64,000 bases of DNA from Terrabacter sp040702505 (GCF_040702505.1 NZ_JBFBLC010000006.1:124001-188000), one strand, 5' to 3'. Shown: positions 25,031-32,817, counted from the stretch's first letter. Numbers and translations are program-made. The notes: generated from the letters alone by a model not told the origin.

Positions 25031-25798
25031 ATGACTGACCGACATGACGGCCGTGCCCCCGACCAGACGCGCGAGGTGCGGATCACGCGCAACTGGCTCG
25101 ACCACGCTGAGGGGAGCGTGCTCGTCGAGTTCGGGCGCACCCGGGTGCTGTGCGCAGCATCCTTCACCGAGGGCGTCCCGCGCTGGCTCAAGGGCAAGGG
25201 GACCGGCTGGGTCACCGCCGAGTACGCCATGCTGCCTCGCGCCACCAACACTCGCTCCGACCGCGAGAGCGTCAAGGGCCGCATCGGCGGCCGCACCCAC
25301 GAGATCAGCCGCCTCATCGGCCGCAGCCTGCGGGCCGTCATCGACACCAAGGCCCTCGGCGAGAACACGATCGTGCTCGACTGCGACGTGCTCCAGGCCG
25401 ACGGTGGGACCCGCACCGCCGCCATCACCGGCGCCTACGTGGCGCTCGTCGACGCCATCGAGAACGCTCGCGGCAAGGGCCTCGTCGGCAAGAAGGCACA
25501 GCCCCTGACGGGCTCGGTCGCCGCGGTCTCGGTAGGCATCGTCGACGGCCGTGCCGTGCTGGACCTCGACTACCCGGAGGACTCGACCGCCGAGACCGAC
25601 ATGAACGTCGTCATGACCGGTGACGGGCGCTTCATCGAGGTCCAGGGCACCGCCGAGGGGGCGCCGTTCGACCGCGACCTGCTCGGCCAGCTGCTCGACC
25701 TGGCGACGAAGGGATGCGCAGATCTCACCGAGCGTCAGAACGCCGCGCTCGCCGGCACGTCCACGGACGCCGCCGCGACGGGTGGGGTGGTCGCGTGA
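25031..25798 (+). CDS. rph: Ribonuclease PH
   Basis: A 255-residue phosphorolytic 3' exoribonuclease that trims tRNA precursors. Seen are RITRNWLDHAEGSVLVEFGRT, KGTGWVTAEYAMLPRATNTR, the Arg-rich RESVKGRIGGRTHEISRLIGRSLR, DCDVLQADGGTRTAAITGA and TDMNVVMTGDGRFIEVQGTAEG. The C-terminus has a short Ala/Thr-rich extension. The stop overlaps the rdgB start (GTGA), giving the rph-rdgB pair conserved in many bacteria. Confidence 0.97.
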   Translation: MTDRHDGRAPDQTREVRITRNWLDHAEGSVLVEFGRTRVLCAASFTEGVPRWLKGKGTGWVTAEYAMLPRATNTRSDRESVKGRIGGRTHEISRLIGRSLRAVIDTKALGENTIVLDCDVLQADGGTRTAAITGAYVALVDAIENARGKGLVGKKAQPLTGSVAAVSVGIVDGRAVLDLDYPEDSTAETDMNVVMTGDGRFIEVQGTAEGAPFDRDLLGQLLDLATKGCADLTERQNAALAGTSTDAAATGGVVA

Positions 25799-26415
25799 CG
25801 AAGGTGGTGCTCGCCACCCGCAACGCGCACAAGGTCGAGGAGCTGCGCGAGATCCTCGCCGACATCAGTGCCGAGCTCGGCCTCGAGATCGTCGGGCTCG
25901 AGGGCTTCCCCGAGGCGCCGGAGGTCGTCGAGGACGGCGTGACCTTCGAGCAGAACGCCATTCTCAAGGCAGCGTCGGCAGCTCACGTCACGGGCCTGCC
26001 CGCCCTCGCCGACGACTCGGGTCTCGCCGTGGACGTGCTCGGCGGTGCACCGGGGATCTTCAGCGCGCGCTGGTCGGGCGGCGGCGGGGACCACGCCAAC
26101 GTGCGGCTGCTGCTCGTGCAGCTCGCCGAGGTGCGCGACGAGCACCGCGCGGCGGCCTTCGTGTGCGCGGCCGCCCTCGTCCTGCCCGACGGGCGTTCCG
26201 CCGCCGAGCTCGGCCGCTTCCCAGGGACCGTCGCCAGGGAGCCGAGGGGCACCGGAGGTTTCGGTTACGACCCGATCTTCGTCCCATCCGACCAGCCGGT
26301 CGGCAACGAACGCACACTGGCGGAGTACGAGGCCGACGAGAAGAACCAGGTGTCGCACCGCGCACTCGCCTTCCGTGCACTCGTGCCGCACCTGAAGGAG
26401 CACCTGAGGCCATGA
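25795..26415 (+). CDS. rdgB: XTP/dITP diphosphatase (RdgB/HAM1)
   Basis: A 206-residue protein that removes non-canonical purine triphosphates. Motifs: VVLATRNAHKVEELREIL, ALADDSGLAVDVLGGAPGIFSAR, GTGGFGYDPIF and the C-terminal KNQVSHRALAF. GTG 25795 overlaps the rph stop and gives the correct family N-terminus. Its own stop overlaps the next gene (ATGA, 26412-26415). Confidence 0.96.
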   Translation: MTKVVLATRNAHKVEELREILADISAELGLEIVGLEGFPEAPEVVEDGVTFEQNAILKAASAAHVTGLPALADDSGLAVDVLGGAPGIFSARWSGGGGDHANVRLLLVQLAEVRDEHRAAAFVCAAALVLPDGRSAAELGRFPGTVAREPRGTGGFGYDPIFVPSDQPVGNERTLAEYEADEKNQVSHRALAFRALVPHLKEHLRP

Positions 26416-27980
26416 CCACGACCAGCCCGGTCACCCGTCCCGAGACCTCTCCCGAGCAGCCGGCGCGTCCGCTGTGGTGGGGAGCCCTCGACGGGGTGGT
26501 GGCCGGGCTGCTCACCGTCGGCCTCGCCACGCTCGTCGCCGCGGTGCTGACCGCACTAGGCCAGTCGTCCGGGCAGCCGGCGCCGATCGCGGCGGTCGGT
26601 GGGGCCTTCATCGACCGGACCCCGCCGTGGCTCAAGGACTTCGCCGTGGCCACCTTCGGCACCAACGACAAGCGGGCGCTCCTCGTCGGCACGGTCGTGG
26701 TCCTGACCCTCGTGTGCGCCGCGATCGGCATGCTCGCCGTCCGACGCCTCCGCGTGGCGCTCGTGGCGTTCGCCGTCGTCGGGGCCATCGGCGTCGCCGC
26801 GGTGCTCAGCCGCCCGGGCGCCGGGGCCACGGACGCCCTGCCCACGATCCTCGGCACCGTCGCCGGGCTGTGGTTCCTCAGCCGGGCGGCCCGCCCGGCG
26901 CGCCCGGCCACGGCGGGCGCAGTGAACCCGGGGCGACGATGGCTGCTCGGGGGAGCGGTGGGCGCCCTCGCGGCATACGCAGGCTCCCTACTCGGCAACG
27001 GGTCCGCGGCCGCCTCCGTGTCGCGCGAGGCGCTGACCCGCGCCCCGGTCAGGACCACCGGGGTCACCGTCCCGCCGGGCGCCGACCTGAAGATCCCGGG
27101 GCTGACGCCCTACATCGTCCCCAACGCCGACTTCTACCGCATCGACACGGCCATCGTCGTGCCGCGCCTCGACGCGAACGAGTGGAGCCTCAAGGTGACC
27201 GGGATGGTCGACCGCGAGGTCGAGATCGACTGGAAGACCCTGCAGTCCAAGCAGATGCAGGACGCCCTCATCACCTTGACCTGCGTCTCCAACGAGGTCG
27301 GGGGAGACCTCATCGGCAACGCCGTCTGGACCGGGTGGCCCGTGCGCGAGCTCCTCGCCATGGCCGGCCCGCAGGCGGGCGCCGACATGGTGCTGCAGAC
27401 CAGCGCCGACGGCTTCACCGCCTCCACGCCGCTGTCCGCGCTCACCGACGACCGCAACGCGCTCCTCGCGATCCGGATGAACGGCGAGCCGCTGCCCTTC
27501 GAGCACGGCTTCCCCGTGCGGGTGGTCGTGCCCGGGCTGTACGGCTACGTCTCGGCCACGAAGTGGGTGACCGAGCTCAAGGTGACGACGTATGCCGCTG
27601 ACGTGGCCTACTGGACGCCGCGCGGCTGGTCGCCGAAGGGCCCGATCAAGACGGCGTCGCGCATCGACGTGCCCAAGGCGGGCGACGTCGTCAAGGCGGG
27701 CAAGGTGGCGGTCGCGGGCGTCGCCTGGGACCAGCACACCGGCATCTCGAAGGTGGAGGTCCAGGTCGACCAGCAGCCGTGGCAGCCGGCGCGGCTCGCG
27801 GTCGACGCGAGCATAGACACCTGGCGCCAGTGGGTGTACGAGTGGGACGCGACGCCCGGCAGCCACGACGTGCGGGTGCGCGCCTATGACGCCAAGGGGC
27901 AGGTGCAGTCTCCCCTCGAGGCGCCCCCGGCGCCCGACGGCGCAACCGGCATCCACGTGGTCACCGTCCGGGTCCAGTGA
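26412..27980 (+). CDS. Membrane-anchored molybdopterin-dependent oxidoreductase (sulfite oxidase family)
   Basis: A 522-residue protein. The first 190 residues hold about five membrane segments (LDGVVAGLLTVGLATLVAAV, ALLVGTVVVLTLVCAAIG and others). The rest is the sulfite-oxidase-type domain: the molybdopterin-binding region with the Mo-ligand Cys in LITLTCVSNEVGGDLIG, WTGWPVRELL, the GYVSATKWVTELKVTTY region, and a C-terminal Ig-like Mo-co dimerisation domain (KVEVQVDQQPWQPARL). The enzyme domain should face outward. The electron donor is unknown; this actinobacterial fusion is usually called a molybdopterin-dependent oxidoreductase. ATG 26412 is coupled to rdgB. Confidence 0.9.
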   Translation: MTTTSPVTRPETSPEQPARPLWWGALDGVVAGLLTVGLATLVAAVLTALGQSSGQPAPIAAVGGAFIDRTPPWLKDFAVATFGTNDKRALLVGTVVVLTLVCAAIGMLAVRRLRVALVAFAVVGAIGVAAVLSRPGAGATDALPTILGTVAGLWFLSRAARPARPATAGAVNPGRRWLLGGAVGALAAYAGSLLGNGSAAASVSREALTRAPVRTTGVTVPPGADLKIPGLTPYIVPNADFYRIDTAIVVPRLDANEWSLKVTGMVDREVEIDWKTLQSKQMQDALITLTCVSNEVGGDLIGNAVWTGWPVRELLAMAGPQAGADMVLQTSADGFTASTPLSALTDDRNALLAIRMNGEPLPFEHGFPVRVVVPGLYGYVSATKWVTELKVTTYAADVAYWTPRGWSPKGPIKTASRIDVPKAGDVVKAGKVAVAGVAWDQHTGISKVEVQVDQQPWQPARLAVDASIDTWRQWVYEWDATPGSHDVRVRAYDAKGQVQSPLEAPPAPDGATGIHVVTVRVQ

Positions 27981-28026
27981 GACCGGCCTGCACCGCGTCG
28001 TTAGAGTGGGCGCGCGCACCCCGCGA

Positions 28027-28107
28027 GCGGACGTGGTGGAACTGGTAGACACGCAGGATTTAGGTTCCTGTGCCCTAGGTGTGCGGGTTCGAGTCCCGCC
28101 GTCCGCA
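28027..28107 (+). tRNA. tRNA-Leu (anticodon UAG)
   Basis: Acceptor GCGGACG pairs with CGTCCGC. Anticodon stem CAGGA/TCCTG encloses loop TTTAGGT, giving anticodon TAG. A long variable arm (class II) and T-arm GCGGG-TTCGAGT-CCCGC follow. CCA is not encoded. Confidence 0.97.
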
Positions 28108-28295
28108 CCCCCTGCACGAGCCCCGCGCCCCGCCATGCCGACCAGCGGCAAGGCGCCGCGCGCCTGCTGAGCGGCCGAGGTGGGTACGAGCCCTACCGAT
28201 ACGATGCGCGAGACGCATTCGTCCCGCGCGACACGGACGAGCCGAGGCACCCGCCACCCGCACGACCGGCCCGCGCCGACCACGAAGGAGCACCC

Positions 28296-28769
28296 GTGAC
28301 CTCGAGACTCGAGCCCGGCGAGCAGGCCCCGGAGTTCAGTCTTCCCGACGACGCCGGATCGACGGTGAGCCTCTCGGACTTCGCCGGCCGCAAGGTCATC
28401 GTCTACTTCTACCCAGCCGCCATGACCCCCGGCTGCACGAAGCAGGCGTGCGACTTCAGCGAGTCGCTCGAGTCGCTGCGCAAGGACGGCTACGAGGTCG
28501 TCGGCATCTCCAAGGACAAGCCGGCCAAGCTCGCGAAGTTCCGCGAGCACGACCACCTCACCATCCCGCTGCTGAGCGACGAGGACCTCACGGTCCACAC
28601 CGCATACGGCGCCTGGGGTGAGAAGAAGCTCTACGGCAAGACCGTCGAGGGCGTCATTCGCTCCACCTTCGTCGTCGACGAGGAGGGCAAGGTCTCGCAC
28701 GCGTTCTACAACGTCAAGGCGACCGGCCACGTGGCCAAGCTCCGACGCGACCTCGGCATCGCCGACTGA
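28296..28769 (+). CDS. bcp: Thioredoxin-dependent peroxiredoxin (BCP/PrxQ)
   Basis: A 157-residue protein that reduces hydroperoxides. The N-terminus GEQAPEFSLPDDAGSTVSLSDFAG leads into YFYPAAMTPGCTKQACDF, which holds the peroxidatic Cys and, five residues on, the resolving Cys (C-x4-C), the PrxQ pattern. GTG 28296 is set by GAAGGAG. A -10-like TACGAT lies about 95 bp upstream. The DUF3618 gene follows after 24 bp. Confidence 0.95.
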   Translation: MTSRLEPGEQAPEFSLPDDAGSTVSLSDFAGRKVIVYFYPAAMTPGCTKQACDFSESLESLRKDGYEVVGISKDKPAKLAKFREHDHLTIPLLSDEDLTVHTAYGAWGEKKLYGKTVEGVIRSTFVVDEEGKVSHAFYNVKATGHVAKLRRDLGIAD

Positions 28770-28793
28770 TCGCACCTCCCCGAAAGGAAGCAG

Positions 28794-29048
28794 ATGAGCG
28801 ACACCGCACGCATCGAGCGCGACATCGAGGCCGCGCGCGCCCGGCTCGAGGGCACAGTCAACGAGCTGGCCTACCGCGCCCAGCCCCAGGTCATCGCGCA
28901 GCGCCAGCTGCAGGGCCTGCGGCTGCGGTTCGACGCCGCCACGCACACCGAGGACGGTGAGCTGCGCGTCGAGCGCATCGGGGCCGTGGTCGCGGCGGCG
29001 GTCGTCGTCGTGGTGGCCGTCGGGCTGCTGCGCCGCCGGCGCCGCTGA
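28794..29048 (+). CDS. DUF3618 small membrane protein
   Basis: An 84-residue protein. The N-terminal RIERDIEAARARLEGTVNELAYRAQP is the DUF3618 amphipathic helix. The C-terminus has one membrane segment (IGAVVAAAVVVVVAVGLL) followed by RRRRR. Good SD GAAAGGAAG precedes ATG 28794. Its function is unknown; actinobacterial homologues often sit with stress proteins, as here next to the peroxiredoxin. Confidence 0.85.
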   Translation: MSDTARIERDIEAARARLEGTVNELAYRAQPQVIAQRQLQGLRLRFDAATHTEDGELRVERIGAVVAAAVVVVVAVGLLRRRRR

Positions 29049-29119
29049 GCGGCGCGCTGCGCACCCAGGACGCGCAGCGCAGCATCACCAGCAGCAGGAC
29101 CAGCAGGACCAGCAGGACC

Positions 29120-29156
29120 CAGCAGGCAGGGACGCACACGGCGTCCCTGCCTGCTG
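29120..29156 (+). terminator. 16-bp perfect hairpin after the DUF3618 gene
   Basis: CAGCAGGCAGGGACGC pairs with GCGTCCCTGCCTGCTG around ACACG. Three direct copies of AGCAGGACC precede it, at about 29085-29119. Confidence 0.75.
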
Positions 29157-29200
29157 GCGTCTCCGGCCGCGGCCGGTGGCCCGTGAGGTGGGCACGGCGA

Positions 29201-29234
29201 AGGCCCCCGCCCGGATCGCTCCGGACGGGGGCCT
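29201..29234 (-). terminator. Hairpin terminator of tRNA-Lys
   Basis: AGGCCCCCG-C-CCGGA and TCCGG-A-CGGGGGCCT pair with one internal mismatch. It lies 6 bp beyond the 3' end of the minus-strand tRNA-Lys. Confidence 0.7.
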
Positions 29235-29240
29235 CAGAAG

Positions 29241-29313
29241 TGCGCCGTCAGGGACTCGAACCCCGAACCCAGTGATTAAGAGTCACTTGCTCTGCCAATT
29301 GAGCTAACGGCGC
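29241..29313 (-). tRNA. tRNA-Lys (anticodon CUU)
   Basis: On the minus strand, acceptor GCGCCGT pairs with ACGGCGC. Anticodon stem AGTGA/TCACT encloses CTCTTAA, giving CTT. The T-arm contains GGTTCGAGTCC. CCA is not encoded. Confidence 0.96.
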
Positions 29314-29486
29314 AACGAGGAGAAACGTTATCAGCCGTTCCCGGCTCGGACAAAATCGAGGCCCGGGCCACCGTGAGAGCCGGCGGGCGAGGGCTTCTGG
29401 AAACGCGGGCGTCCATGGGGGACGGGCCGATTCGCCCCCTCGGGACTGCGCCGCGAGGGCCGCCCTGGCGGGCTGGCCACCGCCCC

Positions 29487-29594
29487 CTAGGGCCAGCCGG
29501 CCGAGGAGACGAGCGACAGCGCGAGGCTGACGACCATGACGCCGAGGATGACGGCGACGGTGATCCGTTGGTTCCGCTTCTTGCCCATGAGCAT
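29487..29594 (-). CDS. Small single-span membrane protein (35 aa)
   Basis: A 35-residue ORF, MLMGKKRNQR followed by the hydrophobic ITVAVILGVMVVSLALSLVSS and GWP. A Lys/Arg-rich N-terminus and one membrane span are clear. CACAAT, a -10-like box, lies exactly 6 nt before ATG 29594, the same geometry as other leaderless genes here. An inverted repeat (GGCTGGCC at 29471-29478 and GGCCAGCC at 29491-29498) spans its stop. Family unknown to me. The next in-frame ATG is 29588. Confidence 0.55.
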   Translation of the reverse strand: MLMGKKRNQRITVAVILGVMVVSLALSLVSSAGWP

Positions 29595-29661
29595 GCGCCC
29601 ATTGTGGGGCACCGGCCTGGGGCGCCGGGCGACGGTCCAGCAGGTCCCCAGCCGGCTGACC

Positions 29662-29667
29662 TACGGT
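29662..29667 (+). promoter_or_regulatory. -10 box TACGGT of the SCO gene
   Basis: TACGGT lies 7 nt before GTG 29675; leaderless arrangement. Confidence 0.5.
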
Positions 29668-29674
29668 CGTTGGC

Positions 29675-30451
29675 GTGCTGTCCACCAGGAAGACCGTTGT
29701 GCCCACCACGATTCTCGTGACAGCGGCGGCCGTCCTGACAGGGTGCGGCACCGCCCACTTGTCCTCGCCGACCGCGGCCCCACCGCCGTCGATGGAGCAG
29801 ATCGGGACTCCGGTCGACCAGGCACTGCCGTCGGCGATCCTGGAGCTGCCACTGACCGACGCGTCCGGCAAGACGGTGCGCCTCGCCGACTTTGCCGGCC
29901 GCACCGTGATGCTGTCGGACAACATGACGTTGTGCCAGGAGACGTGCCCGATGGACACGGCGACCCTCGTGCAGACAGCCCGTGACGAGGACGCCACCGC
30001 CGACCGGGACAGGGTCGTCTACCTGTCGGTCACCGTGGACCCCGTCCGGGACACCCCGGTGCAGCTGGCCGCTTACAAGAAGCTGTTCACGCCCCCACCG
30101 GCGAACTGGAAGACGCTCACCGGCTCCCCGGCAGTGGTCGACCGGCTGTGGACCTTCCTCGGCGTCTGGAGACAGAGGAACCCCATAGGGCCCGGCGCCT
30201 CACCGAAGAACTGGCGCACGGGGCAGCCCCTGACCTACGACATCGCGCATTCCGACGAGGTCTTCTTCATCGACGCGCACGGCCACGAGCGGTTCCTGCT
30301 CGAAGGCCCCCCAGCCGCCCCGAAGGGGTCGATCCCACCTGCGATCTACCGGTTCATGAGCGACACCGGCCACAAGAACGCCACCTCGCCCCCGACGAGC
30401 GCCTGGACCGAGGCGCAGGCTCGGAAGGTCCTGGGCTCCCTGGTCGGGTGA
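29675..30451 (+). CDS. SCO1/SenC family lipoprotein
   Basis: A 258-residue protein. The N-terminus is a lipoprotein signal (VLTGCGTAHL with the lipid Cys). The thioredoxin-like SCO domain has the copper-binding CQETCPMD (CxxxC) and a later His in DIAHSDEVFFIDAHG. SCO proteins deliver copper to the CuA centre of cytochrome oxidase or act as thiol reductants. The C-terminal part is longer than in typical SCO1. No oxidase gene is adjacent. A perfect 16-bp hairpin ends it. Confidence 0.87.
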   Translation: MLSTRKTVVPTTILVTAAAVLTGCGTAHLSSPTAAPPPSMEQIGTPVDQALPSAILELPLTDASGKTVRLADFAGRTVMLSDNMTLCQETCPMDTATLVQTARDEDATADRDRVVYLSVTVDPVRDTPVQLAAYKKLFTPPPANWKTLTGSPAVVDRLWTFLGVWRQRNPIGPGASPKNWRTGQPLTYDIAHSDEVFFIDAHGHERFLLEGPPAAPKGSIPPAIYRFMSDTGHKNATSPPTSAWTEAQARKVLGSLVG

Positions 30452-30468
30452 GCTCGCCCCGGATAGCA

Positions 30469-30506
30469 CTGTGGCCCGGGCCCCCTCGAAGGGGCCCGGG
30501 CCACAG
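30469..30506. terminator. 16-bp perfect bidirectional terminator
   Basis: CTGTGGCCCGGGCCCC and GGGGCCCGGGCCACAG pair without mismatch around CTCGAA. It lies between the SCO gene and the convergent tRNA-His. Confidence 0.85.
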
Positions 30507-30511
30507 GGCCG

Positions 30512-30527
30512 CCCCGCACAAGCGGGG
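30512..30527 (-). terminator. Short hairpin just 3' of tRNA-His
   Basis: CCCCGC, ACAA, GCGGGG; 6 bp beyond the tRNA 3' end on the minus strand. Confidence 0.6.
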
Positions 30528-30532
30528 AACCA

Positions 30533-30609
30533 TGGGGTGAGTGACGGGACTTGAACCCGCGGCCACCTGGACCACAACCAGGTGCTCTACCAGCTGAGCT
30601 ACACCCACC
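30533..30609 (-). tRNA. tRNA-His (anticodon GUG)
   Basis: On the minus strand, acceptor GTGGGTG pairs with CACTCAC with one G-U. Anticodon stem CCTGG/CCAGG encloses TTGTGGT, giving GTG. The discriminator is C, opposite an extra 5' G, the histidine identity feature. CCA is encoded (30533-30535). Confidence 0.96.
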
Positions 30610-30704
30610 ATGCACAACACGAGCCGGGCCCGAGGGCTCGGCGCCGTGTCACGGCGTCGACAATGCTACAGGCTCTCGTGCGGTGCTCGTGACCACCCCG
30701 GCCG

Positions 30705-30736
30705 GACGGCATACGCCCTCTTTGCCGTATGCCGTC
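30705..30736 (-). terminator. Hairpin after orn built from two inverted GTATGCCG octamers
   Basis: GACGGCATACG and CGTATGCCGTC pair over 11 bp around a 10-nt loop. It lies 27 bp beyond the orn stop. Confidence 0.6.
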
Positions 30737-30762
30737 GCGGACCGTTCGCGAGCTGCGCGGGG

Positions 30763-31386
30763 TCAGTGCTCGATGACGTGGGGCGTCGCGAGGGCCTTGG
30801 CCGTGGCGCTGTCGGGCCCGGGCTGGGGCACGAAGACCGCCTCGCGGTAGTAGCGCAGCTCGGCGATCGACTCGCGGATGTCGGCCAGCGCCCGGTGACC
30901 ACCCGACTTCTTCGGGGCGTTGAAGTAGACCCGGGGGTACCAGCGGCGGGAGAGCTCCTTGATCGAGCTGACGTCGATGATCCGGTAGTGCAGGTACGAC
31001 TCGAGCACCGGCATGTCGCGCGCGAGGAAGCCGCGGTCGGTGGCGACGGTGTTGCCGCCGAGGGGCGCCTTGCGCGGCTCGGGCACGAAGGTGCGCACGT
31101 AGTCGAGGACGATGTGCTCGGCCTCCTGCAGCGTCACGCCGGCGTCGAGCTGCTCGATCAGCCCGGAGGTGGTGTGCATGTCGCGGACGAAGTCGTCCAT
31201 CTGCTCGAGCGCCTCGGCCGGCGGCTTGATGACGACGTCGATGCCCTCGCCGAGCTGGTTCAGCTCGAAGTCCGTGACGAGGGCCGCGACCTCGACGAGG
31301 GCGTCGGACTTCAGGGACAGACCCGTCATCTCGCAGTCGATCCAGATGATCCGGTCGGCGATGGCTCGGTGGTTGGTGTCGCTCAC
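30763..31386 (-). CDS. orn: Oligoribonuclease
   Basis: A 207-residue DEDDh 3'-5' exoribonuclease that degrades di- and short oligoribonucleotides, including pGpG. Seen are RIIWIDCEMTGL (Asp, Glu), the NTVATDRGFLARDMP segment, and HRALADIRESI with the catalytic His and last Asp. GTG 31386 has TATGGT exactly 6 nt upstream. It is divergent from prsW with a 43-bp gap. Confidence 0.97.
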   Translation of the reverse strand: MSDTNHRAIADRIIWIDCEMTGLSLKSDALVEVAALVTDFELNQLGEGIDVVIKPPAEALEQMDDFVRDMHTTSGLIEQLDAGVTLQEAEHIVLDYVRTFVPEPRKAPLGGNTVATDRGFLARDMPVLESYLHYRIIDVSSIKELSRRWYPRVYFNAPKKSGGHRALADIRESIAELRYYREAVFVPQPGPDSATAKALATPHVIEH

Positions 31387-31392
31387 CGCTCC

Positions 31393-31398
31393 ACCATA
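31393..31398 (-). promoter_or_regulatory. -10 box TATGGT of orn
   Basis: TATGGT on the minus strand, 6 nt before GTG 31386; leaderless. Confidence 0.6.
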
Positions 31399-31417
31399 GA
31401 GGCTGGACGCGCTGCAC

Positions 31418-31423
31418 TAGCCT
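31418..31423 (+). promoter_or_regulatory. -10 box TAGCCT of the PrsW-type gene
   Basis: TAGCCT, 6 nt before ATG 31430; leaderless. The orn and prsW promoters nearly overlap. Confidence 0.55.
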
Positions 31424-31429
31424 GCCAGC

Positions 31430-32620
31430 ATGACCTCAGGGGACGTGACGACGCAAGGCTCGGGCGGCAGCCCGGGCGCCCATGTGCACCAGTGGAGCAC
31501 GCGGCCCAACCCGACGCGCCGGCCCATGCTGCGCCGGGCGCTCACCGTCGGCGTGGTCGCGTCCGGCTTCCTCATCTGCCTGCTCGTGCTCCTCGGCATC
31601 CTGGGGGAGCAGCTGACGACCCAGACCCTCGTCACGGCGGCCCTCGCCGCGGTGGTCCCGCTGCTCGTCATCGTCCCGACCTTCCTGTGGCTCGACCGCT
31701 ACGAGGCCGAGCCGGCCGGCTACATCGTCTTCGCGTTCCTGTGGGGCGCCCTCGTGGCCGTGGTCGGGGCCTTCTTCCTCAACTCCTACGGGCTCAAGCT
31801 TCTCGTCGAGGCGCGGTGGACCGACCCGATGGAGACGGGGGCCGTCTACCTCGCGCCGGTCGTCGAGGAGACGCTCAAGGGCCTCGGCATCCTGCTCATC
31901 TACCTGCTGCGTCGCCGCGAGTTCGACGGCATCATCGACGGGATCGTCTACGCCGGACTCATCGGTGCCGGCTTCGCCTTCAGCGAGAACATCCTCTACC
32001 TCGGCCAAGCCCTCAACGAGTACGGCAGCGAGGGCCTCACCTCCACGTTCGTCGTGCGTGGCCTGATGGGCCCGTTCGGGCACCCGCTCTTCACGTCGAT
32101 GACCGGCATCGGCATCGGGATCGCCGTGTCCGTCCGCAAGCCTGCCGCCCGCGTCGTGGCGATCGTCGTCGGCTGGGGCTGCGCGATGCTCCTGCACCAC
32201 CTCTGGAACCTCTCCGCCATCGCCGGGCTCGAGGGCTTCTTCCAGGCCTACGTCACCTACCAGGTGCCGATCTTCCTGGCCTTCATCGGCTTCCTGCTCT
32301 GGCTGCGTCGCCGGGAAGGTCGCCTCATCGGCCGCTACCTCTCGCCCTACGCCGACGCGGGATGGCTGACGCACGCCGAGGTCGTGATGCTCTCGCACCT
32401 GCGGCTGCGACGCGTGGCGCGGGAATGGGCCCGGCGCAACGGTGGTCGCCCCGCGAAGCGTTCGATGCACGCCTTCCAGGACAGCGCGAGCGAGCTTGCC
32501 CTGCTGCGTTCCCGGCTCGTGCACGGCACGGCGGAGGAGGGGGCCGCCGACCGGGAGATGGTGCTGCTGCAGTCGATCACGGCCCACCGTCGCGGCTTCG
32601 TCGGCTCGCCCGTCACCTGA
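31430..32620 (+). CDS. PrsW family intramembrane metalloprotease
   Basis: A 396-residue protein with about eight membrane segments between residues 35 and 290. Catalytic marks are PVVEETLKGLG (the EExxK motif), AFSENILYL, GPFGHPLFTSMTGIGIG with its His, and LLHHLWNLS. PrsW cleaves anti-sigma factors within the membrane in Bacillus; the target here is unknown. The soluble C-terminal tail of about 90 residues is Arg-rich. The N-terminus has an HxH motif (AHVHQW). Confidence 0.9.
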   Translation: MTSGDVTTQGSGGSPGAHVHQWSTRPNPTRRPMLRRALTVGVVASGFLICLLVLLGILGEQLTTQTLVTAALAAVVPLLVIVPTFLWLDRYEAEPAGYIVFAFLWGALVAVVGAFFLNSYGLKLLVEARWTDPMETGAVYLAPVVEETLKGLGILLIYLLRRREFDGIIDGIVYAGLIGAGFAFSENILYLGQALNEYGSEGLTSTFVVRGLMGPFGHPLFTSMTGIGIGIAVSVRKPAARVVAIVVGWGCAMLLHHLWNLSAIAGLEGFFQAYVTYQVPIFLAFIGFLLWLRRREGRLIGRYLSPYADAGWLTHAEVVMLSHLRLRRVAREWARRNGGRPAKRSMHAFQDSASELALLRSRLVHGTAEEGAADREMVLLQSITAHRRGFVGSPVT

Positions 32621-32676
32621 GCGGCCGGGGCCGTGCCGCGTGCCTATCATTGGACGGCGCCCGAGACGGGCGTTCT

Positions 32677-32749
32677 GCCCCTGTAGCTCAGCGGATAGAG
32701 CAAGAGCCTTCTAATCTCTTGGTCGCAGGTTCGAGTCCTGCCGGGGGCG
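32677..32749 (+). tRNA. tRNA-Arg (anticodon UCU), integration site
   Basis: Acceptor GCCCCTG pairs with CGGGGGC with one G-U. Loop CTTCTAA gives TCT. The anticodon stem AGAGC/TCTCT has a C-T mismatch next to the loop. The T-arm GCAGG-TTCGAGT-CCTGC is intact. Bases 32713-32749 belong to the 38-bp repeat shared with 40713-40750, so the mobile element rebuilds the 3' half of the tRNA. Confidence 0.95.
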
Positions 32750-32750
32750 C
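32713..32750. repeat. attL of the element (38-bp direct repeat)
   Basis: It runs from AATCTCTTGG to GGGGGCGC and is identical to 40713-40750. It includes the 3' half of tRNA-Arg. Confidence 0.92.
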
Positions 32751-32770
32751 TCTGACCTGCATAAACGGCA

Positions 32771-32798
32771 ACGGACCACCCTGTCAGGGGTGGCCCGT
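32771..32798 (+). terminator. Hairpin after tRNA-Arg, carried by the element
   Basis: ACGG-A-CCACCC and GGGTGG-C-CCGT pair with one mismatch, 22 bp after the tRNA. Because it lies inside the element, integration supplies the tRNA with a new terminator. Confidence 0.5.
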
Positions 32799-32817
32799 TA
32801 CCGATATTCTTACCGAC
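32795..32817. repeat. Left copy of a 23-bp motif near the attachment sites
   Basis: CCGTTACC...TTACCGAC matches 40561-40583 at 19 of 23 positions in the same orientation. These are candidate arm-type integrase or excisionase sites. The rest of the 365-bp gap to 33114 holds no gene or motif I recognise apart from the promoter at 33103. Confidence 0.5.

Noticed and set aside
31436..32650. 404-residue minus-strand ORF
   Set aside because: Antisense of the PrsW-type gene with shadow-frame composition.
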